From positions 1,007,635-1,071,634 of the forward strand of contig CP139021.1 of NCBI GenBank assembly GCA_034044135.1: a stretch of 64,000 bases of DNA, in the 5' to 3' direction. The stretch is from Flammeovirgaceae bacterium SG7u.111 (lineage in GTDB: Bacteria; Bacteroidota; Bacteroidia; Cytophagales; Flammeovirgaceae). How positions within the stretch are numbered: the stretch's first letter is position 1; the number at the start of each line of letters is the position of its first letter. The notes beneath the pieces were generated by a model that searched no databases, was not told where the DNA came from, and worked only from the letters and a program-made list of their open reading frames with translations. Made by a program: the position numbers and the translations under genes. This document shows, one piece after another, positions 8,536-16,400 of this stretch.

Positions 8536-9498
8536 CTACTCAGAAACAGTTCTCAATCTTTTGGCATCTTTATAAGGATTGTATCCATTTTGCTCTTTGC
8601 TGTAGTAACCATCCATGTTCCAAGGTCTTTTGGCGGGATGCTCTACGCATTCTGTAGAGCAGCAACCTTCCATTTTTTCCATACAGCTTTCGCAGATGGG
8701 TACGTGCCGGTTACACTCCGTGTTGGCGCAGTTTACCATGTGGTCAGATTTAGTTCCGCACACATAGCATTCGCTTATCACAGTAGGGTTTACCTTGTTC
8801 ACATCCACCGTTACCCGGCTGTCGAATACATAGCATTGGCCTTCAAAATCTTCTCCTCCTTCCTCAAGACCATATTTGATGATACCGCCATGAAGTTGGT
8901 ATACATCTTCGAAACCTTGCTCCACTAAAAATGCACTCGCTTTTTCGCACTTGATTCCTCCTGTGCAGTAGGTGATTACCTTTTTATTTTTTATTTTTTC
9001 TAGCTCTTCTGCCTTTTCTGGCATGTCCCTAAAGTTCTCTATATCGAGCGTGATAGCTCCCTTGAACCTGCCAATGCTGTGTTCGTAGCTAGAGCGCATA
9101 TCTACAAGAACCACGTCCTTATCATTCATGATTTTCTTGAAATCAGCAGGCTCTAGGTGCTTTCCTGTTACTTTGTTGGGATCTAGGTGGGTAAGTCCCG
9201 AGTGGACGATTTCTTGCTTCACACGGACATTCAGCTTCTTGAACGCATGTTTATCGTGCTCATCCACTTTAAAGTCGATCTTGCTGAACCTAGGATCGGC
9301 TTTCACTGCTTCCATGTAGGCTTCGCAATCTTTTTTAAGACCTGAAACAGTTCCGTTCAGTCCTTCGCTTGCGATGATAATTCTTCCTCGCAAATTCAAA
9401 GAAAGGCAAAGTTCGTGGTGTTCTTCGCGGAAAACTTCAGGGTTTTCGATAGGGCTGTAGCAATAGTACAGCAGTACATAATACTCTTTTTGTTCCAT
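8536..9498 (-). CDS. trhO: tRNA uridine(34) hydroxylase, rhodanese-domain (TrhO/YceA family)
   Basis: A 320-residue protein of the TrhO family, which hydroxylates U34 of certain tRNAs to 5-hydroxyuridine using oxygen. It has an N-terminal acylphosphatase-like domain (residues 1-95), a rhodanese domain (about 115-215) with catalytic Cys178 in ITYCTGGIKCEKA, and a C-terminal Cys-rich tail (CYVCG, CANTEC, CESCMEKMEGCCSTEC) that probably binds zinc. The length is typical of the longer family members. It converges with the YeeE genes. A TATCTTTG -7 element lies about 42 nt upstream of the start (9540-9547). Confidence 0.92.
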   Translation of the reverse strand: MEQKEYYVLLYYCYSPIENPEVFREEHHELCLSLNLRGRIIIASEGLNGTVSGLKKDCEAYMEAVKADPRFSKIDFKVDEHDKHAFKKLNVRVKQEIVHSGLTHLDPNKVTGKHLEPADFKKIMNDKDVVLVDMRSSYEHSIGRFKGAITLDIENFRDMPEKAEELEKIKNKKVITYCTGGIKCEKASAFLVEQGFEDVYQLHGGIIKYGLEEGGEDFEGQCYVFDSRVTVDVNKVNPTVISECYVCGTKSDHMVNCANTECNRHVPICESCMEKMEGCCSTECVEHPAKRPWNMDGYYSKEQNGYNPYKDAKRLRTVSE

Positions 9499-9539
9499 CT
9501 TCTTAGGCGTAAACTAAGTGATAAATAAAATTTAGCCTG

Positions 9540-9571
9540 CAAAGATAAATAAATTGAGGAAATGGAAGAAA
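9540..9571 (-). promoter_or_regulatory. Candidate promoter of trhO
   Basis: On the minus strand, TATCTTTG matches the Bacteroidota -7 consensus TAnnTTTG, and TTTC lies 20 nt further upstream in the -33 position. The -33 part deviates from TTTG. Confidence 0.4.
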
Positions 9572-9596
9572 GGAAAATGATGGTGAAAAGAGCTGT

Positions 9597-10334
9597 TTAT
9601 AAGATTTTTAGGTGATCGCAAGCTTTTCTGGCAGCGTCTTGCTCTGCTTTTTTCTTGCTGTATCCACTTCCCTCAGCTATTTCTTTTCCATCAATAGCCA
9701 ATTTGGTCTTGAACTGCTTTTTGTGGTTAGAACCTGTTTCTTCCACAATGGCAAAGTTAAAGTCCTTGTTGTGCTTTTGGCACCATTCTATAATGGAACT
9801 CTTGAAATTAGTAGTCGTGTCTATGATCTCTTTGAGGTCATAGTGTTGCATGATGAGCTTTCGGATGATGAACTTTTTGGTGAACTTGAAGCCCATATCG
9901 AGGTACATAGCACCCAAAAAAGCTTCCATGGCATCGCCATAGAGAGATTTGTGCGATTGGTGGCTTTTCTTTTTCCCATCAAACTCCACTAGTTCGTTGA
10001 GACCTATTTTACGGGCAAGTTTGTTGAGCGACTCTCGGTTTACTATCCGTGAGCGGATTTCAGTAAGAAAGCCTTCGTCTTTGTAGGGGAATCTTTTGAA
10101 GAGGTATTCGGCAACCACTGCGCCAAGGATGGCATCTCCTAAGTATTCCAAGCGCTCATTTGACTCGCGAAAGCCCACGTTGTTTGTTTCGGCAATGGAA
10201 GTATGCTTCATTGCCAAGCTATATAAAGAGATATTAAGAGGAGCCGTGCCTGTAATATGTTTTACGGCACGACTCAATTTTTTTTCTCTTTCAGAATGTT
10301 TAGAAAACCAGCGGAACAGATATCTATAATGCAC
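9597..10334 (-). CDS. rnc: Ribonuclease III
   Basis: A 245-residue RNase III that cleaves double-stranded RNA in rRNA and mRNA processing. The nuclease signature NERLEYLGDAIL is at residues 59-70, with a second acidic motif YGDAMEAFLGAMYLD near 128-142. The C-terminal dsRNA-binding domain occupies about 175-243 and ends EQDAARKACDHL. The frame begins with GTG at 10334, 5 nt after the fabF stop; no ATG is near, so a GTG start with coupling to fabF is likely. It is the last gene of acpP-fabF-rnc. Confidence 0.95.
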   Translation of the reverse strand: MHYRYLFRWFSKHSEREKKLSRAVKHITGTAPLNISLYSLAMKHTSIAETNNVGFRESNERLEYLGDAILGAVVAEYLFKRFPYKDEGFLTEIRSRIVNRESLNKLARKIGLNELVEFDGKKKSHQSHKSLYGDAMEAFLGAMYLDMGFKFTKKFIIRKLIMQHYDLKEIIDTTTNFKSSIIEWCQKHNKDFNFAIVEETGSNHKKQFKTKLAIDGKEIAEGSGYSKKKAEQDAARKACDHLKIL

Positions 10335-10339
10335 TATGT

Positions 10340-11593
10340 TTATTCTTCGTACTTGCGGAGCAATACTGAAAAATTGTGGCCTCCAAAGCCAAATGTGTTA
10401 CTTAGGGCAACTTTCACTTCCCTTTTCTGAGCTTTATTGAACGTGAGGTTCAGCTTAGGATCGATGGTTTCATCGTCGGTGAAGTGGTTGATAGTTGGAG
10501 GAATAGTTTGCTTTTGGATAGCGAATATCGTTGCAATGGCTTCTATGGCACCTGCGGCTCCCAGTAAGTGACCAGTCATTGATTTTGTAGAACTGATATT
10601 CATTTCATAAGCATGTTCGCCAAATACTTTGGCAATAGCCTGTACTTCGCTAGTATCGCCTAGTGGAGTAGAAGTGCCATGAACATTTATATAATCAACT
10701 TCTTCTTTGGTGATTCCGGCATCGTCCAAGGCATTTATCATCACTTGTGCAGCACCTAGCCCTTCTGGATGTGGAGCCGTGATGTGGTGAGCATCGGCTG
10801 ACATACCTCCTCCAATTAACTCTGCATATATTTTTGCGCCTCTAGCTTTTGCATGCTCTAGCTCTTCTAATATAAGTGCGCCAGCGCCTTCGCCAAGTAC
10901 AAAACCATTTCTTTCTTTATCGAAAGGACGAGAAGCCGTGGTTGGGTCATCGTTTCTTTCAGAAAGGGCTTTCAATGCGTTAAAACCCCCAACGCCAGCT
11001 TCAGTTACAGCAGCTTCCGATCCTCCTGTTACAAAAAGATCAGCTTTGCCCAACCTAATGTAGTTGAAGGCATCGATCATAGCATTGGTAGCAGATGCAC
11101 AAGCCGAAACAGTAACGAAGTTAGGTCCTTGAAGACCATATTTGATAGAGATGAAGCCAGCACTGATGTCGGCAATCATCTTAGGAATAAAAAATGGATT
11201 GAATTTAGGTGTCCCATCTCCAGAGTTGAAGTTAGTTACTTCATCTTGGAAGGTAGTAATACCACCGATACCCGATCCCCAAATTACTCCAAATCGTTTT
11301 TTATCTACAGCTTCTAGGTCAAGACCTGAATCTTCCATGGCTTGTGTAGCACTTACCACGGCATATTGAGTGAATAAGTCCATCTTGCGGGCATCCTTAC
11401 GATGGATGGTAGGCTCAGGATTGAATCCCTTAACCTCACAAGCAAACTGTGTTTTGAATTTTTCTGCGTTGAATTTAGTGATTGGGGCAGCACCACTTAC
11501 ACCGTTCTCAAGGCCTTCCCAGTATTCTTCTACGGAATTGCCAAGGGGGGTCAATGCTCCTAATCCTGTTACTACTACTCTTTTGAGTTCCAT
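10340..11593 (-). CDS. fabF: 3-oxoacyl-[acyl-carrier-protein] synthase II
   Basis: A 417-residue condensing enzyme that elongates fatty acids by joining malonyl-ACP to acyl-ACP. The catalytic triad is Cys165 (TVSACASATN), His305 (NVHGTSTPLGD) and His342 (MTGHLLGAAGA). The start MELKRVVVTGLGALTPLG is typical. It lies between acpP (114 nt upstream) and rnc (5 nt downstream). A hairpin with a T-run sits in the acpP-fabF gap and probably lets only part of the acpP transcripts reach fabF. Confidence 0.97.
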   Translation of the reverse strand: MELKRVVVTGLGALTPLGNSVEEYWEGLENGVSGAAPITKFNAEKFKTQFACEVKGFNPEPTIHRKDARKMDLFTQYAVVSATQAMEDSGLDLEAVDKKRFGVIWGSGIGGITTFQDEVTNFNSGDGTPKFNPFFIPKMIADISAGFISIKYGLQGPNFVTVSACASATNAMIDAFNYIRLGKADLFVTGGSEAAVTEAGVGGFNALKALSERNDDPTTASRPFDKERNGFVLGEGAGALILEELEHAKARGAKIYAELIGGGMSADAHHITAPHPEGLGAAQVMINALDDAGITKEEVDYINVHGTSTPLGDTSEVQAIAKVFGEHAYEMNISSTKSMTGHLLGAAGAIEAIATIFAIQKQTIPPTINHFTDDETIDPKLNLTFNKAQKREVKVALSNTFGFGGHNFSVLLRKYEE

Positions 11594-11620
11594 AGAGCCA
11601 ATGATTATGGTTTTTTCATT

Positions 11621-11673
11621 AAAAAAAAACCTGTCAGTATTAGAATCATTTTCAGAATTCTAACCTGGCAGGT
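11621..11673 (-). terminator. Attenuator-type terminator between acpP and fabF
   Basis: On the minus strand a long hairpin pairs ACCTG with CAGGT, CAG with CTG and TTAGAAT with ATTCTAA, with small mismatches, and is followed by nine T. It lies 34 nt past the acpP stop and 27 nt before the fabF start. The next gene is in the same pathway, so partial termination is inferred. Confidence 0.75.
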
Positions 11674-11707
11674 CTTATTAAGTTTTCTCCAGGAGTGATC
11701 CTGATCA

Positions 11708-11944
11708 TTAACCTACATTTTCTTCAAGATAGGATATTGCTTGACCAACAGTCGCAATATTTTCAGCTTGATCATCAGGAATAGAAATGTTGAATTCCTT
11801 CTCAAACTCCATGATAAGCTCCACAGTATCTAGTGAGTCAGCACCAAGATCGTTAGTGAAACTAGCTTCAGGAGTAACTTCTGATTCTTCGACTCCTAGC
11901 TTGTCGATTATGATTTTTTTAACTTTTTGTGCGATTTCTGACAT
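11708..11944 (-). CDS. acpP: Acyl carrier protein
   Basis: A 78-residue acyl carrier protein, the acidic carrier of growing fatty acyl chains. The 4'-phosphopantetheine attachment site is Ser37 within [13 protein letters not shown]. Helices and acidic character (many Asp/Glu) match the family. It is the first gene of the acpP-fabF-rnc run and is divergent from the IPExxxVDY gene at 12036. The strong hairpin just after it should favour high ACP over FabF output. Confidence 0.98.
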   Translation of the reverse strand: MSEIAQKVKKIIIDKLGVEESEVTPEASFTNDLGADSLDTVELIMEFEKEFNISIPDDQAENIATVGQAISYLEENVG

Positions 11945-12035
11945 AATCCTTTTAGCTTTTTTTTGTAATTAGATGCAAATAAATATATTAAAACATTGAA
12001 TGCCAAAATTTGCTATAAATTTTACTTTCGTTTTG

Positions 12036-12461
12036 ATGACTGAGAAGCTGGAGCTCGAAATACTATATGAGTTTGAATTGATTGGAATTGCTTCATTTGC
12101 AAGACCTTATAAAATGGCCTGGGAGCTTAATAGAGCATTGGATATCCGTTTGGTGAAAGTTGATGATTTAGAACTTAACTTTCTGAACGAACAGTTTGTA
12201 CAGGTGTTGAATTTTTATTTTGCAACTGTACACAACACTTTTAGGCTTATAAAAAACAAATCCGTTTTTAGCTCAAAAAATATCAAGCCTTACATCCTTC
12301 CCGAACTCGAGAGCTTTGATTTCTTCTTAGTTGTCGAAAACCAAACTGGTTATGGGTCTATTGATGATAGCTTACAAGTGCTATCTGAAATCCCTATAGT
12401 CCAGTATGTAAAAAAATTCGATGCAAATCTACTCAAAAGTAAAGATAACTTAATGTTCTAG
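12036..12461 (+). CDS. IPExxxVDY-family protein
   Basis: A 141-residue protein of the Bacteroidota-specific family named for its IPExxxVDY motif, seen here as LPELESFDF followed by FLVV. Typical family features are an N-terminal FELIGIASFARPYKMAWELN and the C-terminal KKFDANLLKSKDNLMF. Function is unknown in the family; it tends to lie near acpP, as here, where it is divergent. The start at 12036 (MTEKLELEILYEFEL) is preferred over an upstream ATG at 12000 because homologues begin just before the FELIGI motif. It converges with the gene at 12458, overlapping its stop region by a few bases. Confidence 0.82.
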   Translation: MTEKLELEILYEFELIGIASFARPYKMAWELNRALDIRLVKVDDLELNFLNEQFVQVLNFYFATVHNTFRLIKNKSVFSSKNIKPYILPELESFDFFLVVENQTGYGSIDDSLQVLSEIPIVQYVKKFDANLLKSKDNLMF

Positions 12462-12874
12462 TCTTCTTTTTTTGTTTTTGGGGAGGTGGGCTCTGTTGGG
12501 GTCAAAATATCTTTGATCGATTTTCTTGCTACATCTACCACCATCATCACTAGCTGCTCTTTTAGCAATTTTCCAAAGTAGGATGTCCTTTTTGGTTTTA
12601 CATACACTTGTTTTACAGGAGCTTGCTCACTAGAACTTGCTGTTGAAGAGGTAGGGGGCGTAGCCTGGGTGATGTACTCCGTCCGTTGCCTTTTGCCCGA
12701 AAGGAGGTTGAATAGCCCGTAGCCTACCAATAATATACCACCAGCTATCAGGGCGTTTTTGCCTGCATTCTCTACATTATCTACCGTGCCGTTTATCTGG
12801 GCTTTGATATTGTTCCGGTACTGTTCCGCTTCTTTTTTGAGCGTCTCTTTTTGTGCCTTTAGTTCTTCGTTCAA
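12458..12874 (-). CDS. Small membrane-anchored coiled-coil protein, YtxH-like
   Basis: A 138-residue protein with a charged N-terminal helix (residues 1-35), one hydrophobic segment NALIAGGILLVGYGLFNLLSG (about 39-59, inner membrane), a Ser/Thr/Pro-rich linker and a Lys-rich C-terminus. No catalytic motif. It begins with TTG at 12874, which overlaps the TGA stop of the preceding gene (TTGA), pointing to translational coupling with the holin-like partner. Family not recognised with certainty; a stress-related membrane role is only a guess from similar pairs. Confidence 0.65.
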   Translation of the reverse strand: MNEELKAQKETLKKEAEQYRNNIKAQINGTVDNVENAGKNALIAGGILLVGYGLFNLLSGKRQRTEYITQATPPTSSTASSSEQAPVKQVYVKPKRTSYFGKLLKEQLVMMVVDVARKSIKDILTPTEPTSPKTKKED

Positions 12875-13233
12875 TTTTTTTCTGCGTTTTCGATTTGGTT
12901 ATCCATAAACATATCTAGCCTCTGTTTTAGAGGTTTCCGCATGGCTATTAATAAGATAAGCATGAGGATATAGATCATGCCCACTATAAAAAAGCTTAGT
13001 GTCTTGTTAATTTCAAAAAGGTCTGTGAGCAGCCACGCTAAGCTTATACTAAACATCATCATGGCGAAAGTAACCATGGTCATTCCCGCTACCACTATTA
13101 TGAGGATAGAAAAAGTAGCGGCAGCTCCATTTCTGATTTCCAGCTTGAGAATATTGAGATACGTCTCAAACAAGCCTATTACATTATCGATAAGTTTATC
13201 ACTAAACCTTGTTTTCTCCTTTTGTTCGGACAT
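12871..13233 (-). CDS. Phage-holin-like family membrane protein (Holin-X type)
   Basis: A 120-residue protein with an amphipathic N-terminus (FSDKLIDNVIGLFETYLNILKLEIRNG), two transmembrane helices at about 39-62 and 77-100, and a charged C-terminal helix. This layout matches the small 'phage holin family' proteins found in chromosomes of many bacteria, unrelated to a prophage here. It is coupled to the downstream 138-residue membrane protein by a stop/start overlap. Function unknown. Confidence 0.72.
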   Translation of the reverse strand: MSEQKEKTRFSDKLIDNVIGLFETYLNILKLEIRNGAAATFSILIIVVAGMTMVTFAMMMFSISLAWLLTDLFEINKTLSFFIVGMIYILMLILLIAMRKPLKQRLDMFMDNQIENAEKN

Positions 13234-13407
13234 TGCTATTCCTAGTTAAAAAATGCTGTACGTTAACTCAGTCTAATTATTTAGCCTGTTCGGGCTGAAA
13301 AAGCGAAGAGGCTATTCTCTTGAAGAGATAAATCTCTTAGTATTTTGGAAATGTGCCTGTTTTGCAAACCAAATTTGCCTTTTGCCGAATTCCTACAAAT
13401 ATTAATG

Positions 13408-13435
13408 CTATAAAGGAAACCTACAACCTTTATAG
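13408..13435 (-). terminator. Hairpin downstream of the PAS kinase, weak terminator
   Basis: Perfect 9-bp arms CTATAAAGG and CCTTTATAG with a 10-nt loop, 47 nt past the stop of the sensor kinase on the minus strand. The T-run is poor, so this is tentative. Confidence 0.4.
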
Positions 13436-13481
13436 TATATAAAACAGGAATGTGGGGAAGAGGTTTGGGATAAGCACGGGT

Positions 13482-16400
13482 TTATTGTGATACGGGCAGG
13501 CTAATTATGAACTCAGAGCCTTTCCCTTCTTGGCTGTCTACCTGTATTTCTCCTTTGTGTTTTTGGATAATACTATAGCTAATAGACAGCCCTAGTCCCG
13601 TACCCTTGCCTACATCTTTGGTGGTATAAAAAGGTTCAAAAATCTTTTTGATAGATGCCTTGGGGATGCCGTTTCCATTGTCTTTGATTTTTATAAGCAC
13701 ATATTTTTTGTTTTTGGTAAGAGAAGTGGATATCAAAATAGTTGCTTTGAAGTCTTTTTCTTTCTCCACTTTCTCTGTCAGTGCTTGTATAGCATTTCCT
13801 AAAATATTGATAAATACCTGATTGAGCTCGCTAGGATAGCAATCGATAAATTGGATGTCGCCATAGTCCTTTTCTATACCTACCATATACTTGTACTGGT
13901 GGTGTAAAATGGTAAGGGCTGAGTCCAAGTTGTCATGGATATTCGTAGGAATGGGTTCGCCTTTGTCTGGGCGAGAGAAAGTCCTTAAGCCTTTGATGAT
14001 CTCAGAAGTCCTTATAACTCCATTTTCCATGTTTCGGCTTATTTTCTCGAGGTTATCCAGCAAAAATGTAAACTTGACTTCCTCCTTTAGCTTTTCAATT
14101 TCTTCTATTTGCTCAGTAAAATGCTCCTGGTCTACCGCTTCGTATTTGTGGAGAACGGCAATGATATTTTTGATAGCCAGTTTTAACCCCTGAAGCCCAG
14201 AGCTAATAAAGTTGACAGGGTTGTTTATTTCGTGAGCTATCCCTGCTGTTAGTACACCAAGTGAAGCCATTTTTTCACTTTGCACTAACTGAGATTGTGT
14301 ACTCTTTAAAGTCTTGAGAATCTGCTCTAGTTCAGCTTTTTGCTTAACAAGGTTTTGGTTATAGTCTCCTAACTGTATATTCTTGGAAGTAAGTTCGTCA
14401 TTAAGCTTCTGTATTTGTCCTGTGCGTTCTTCTACCAGAGACTCTAGTGTGTTCTGGTATCTTTCCAGTTCTAGTTCTGCATTTTTCCGTCGGGTTATAT
14501 CTTCTACTATGGTTAGTGCATATTTTGGGGTGTTGTCGGGATTATACAGATGTGTGGTAGTTAGGTTTACCCAAACCGTATGGCCCTTTTTATGAATATA
14601 TCTTTTTTCAAAAGAGATATCTTGAATCTCCCTTTTGAGGAGCTGTTGAAAAATATCTATATTAGATTTTAAATCATCGGGGTGGGTGAGGCTTCGGAAA
14701 TCTTTCTTTAAAAGCTCTTCTTGGGTATAGCCAACAATGTCGCAGAACCTTTTATTTATTTTGCCAAAGCTGCCGTCTGGTTTTAAATGGATAATGCCAA
14801 CTGCAGCTTGCTCAAATGTAGAACGAAAACGCTCTTCACTTTCCAGCAAGGCTCTGTCTATCTTTAATTTTTCAAGTTCGGCACCTGCTCTTCCAGAGAA
14901 AATTTCTAATACCTGCATAATACCCTTGGTGTCTTGCAACATTTTTTTACTCATCGCCACGATAATGCCTACTGGTTTTCCTTTGCTGTTGCATAGCGGG
15001 GTGCCTACATATGCTTCCACTTCTAGTTCGGTAAGGAGAAGGTCTTTGGGAAATTGAGCCGCTACATCGGAAGGGTACACCATACTCATTTGTTTCTTGA
15101 ATACTCCTTGGCAGGGGCTGCCTTCTAAGTCATACGTGAAGTTTTCAGCAACATGACCTTCTTGCCAAAAAGCAATGGTTTTTACTTGTACTTTTGCTGG
15201 GTCATCGTGTTCGATCAACTCTCCTACATAAGTGAAATCTGCTTTTATGACCTTTGCCGTTTGGGATGCTACAGTTTCAAAGAATACTTTGCCTACTTTG
15301 GAAGAAACACCTTTTCGAATATTTTCTATGAGTTGATTCTTGTGTGTTAGTTCTTCTTCGGCAAGCTTTTTCTCAGTGATGTCCCGAATAATTACTTGAG
15401 AATATTTTTGCTCGCTATATTCAAAAGCACTTACAGTTATTTCGCAATACAATAGCGTGTCATCTTCTTTTTGGTGCAACCATTCGAAGCGAGGCGGAAG
15501 TTGTCCGTTTAGAATTTGTATAGCTTTTTCGGTAGAAAGCTGCCCGTCTGGCTGGTGCTTGGGGCTAAATAAGAAAGGAGGTTTGTGTTCGAATACACCC
15601 TTTTTTACCCCAAAAAGTTTTTCAGCTTTTGTATTGCAGTCATAAAACTCGGTGCCTTTCATCAAGATTACCGCATCATAGTTATGTTCATAGAGCATGC
15701 GGTATTTCTCCTCGTTGTTCTTGAGTTGCATTACCGCATCGCGGAGTTCTTTGTTCCTTAATTCCAGTTCATCATTTGCTGCCTGATGTTCTTCAATAGT
15801 TGCTAAAAGCTCTTCTTCTGCGGCTTTTAATGCTTTGTTTTTGGCAAGAAGGTCTTTTTCTACTGTTTTTATCTGGGTGATATTGTGTGCTTGGATGAGT
15901 CCAACTTCTTTTCCTCCTACCTCTATTTTTTCCCCATAAGTTATACAGAATACTTTTTCTCCACTTTTTTTATGAATAACCAACTCCTGGGCTTCAAAAT
16001 AGCTTTTTTCAACTAAATCTTCCCAAAGCTCCATTCTTTTTTCCTCTGTAAATACACCTAGCTCGTTTGATGTTTTGCCCAAAGCCTGGTCTTTTTCAAA
16101 CCCAAATAGAGCCAAGGCTTCGTCATTGGCATCTATGATTGCAGCGGTTTCTAGGTCCATCAAGATGATGATAGAGTGGTTGTACTTGAATATTTTCGAA
16201 AACTTTTCTTCACTATTTTTTAATGATTCTTCTACTTTTTTCCTTTCGGAAAGGTCACGCATAAGAATCTGTATTTGCTGGTTTGAAAGTAGGCAAGAAT
16301 TCATCTCTATGGGCACAGTAGTACCATCTTTCGTGACAATGTTTCTCTCAATAATGACGTTTTCTCCCCCAAGTACTAAATCGTAACGAAAAGGCTTCTT

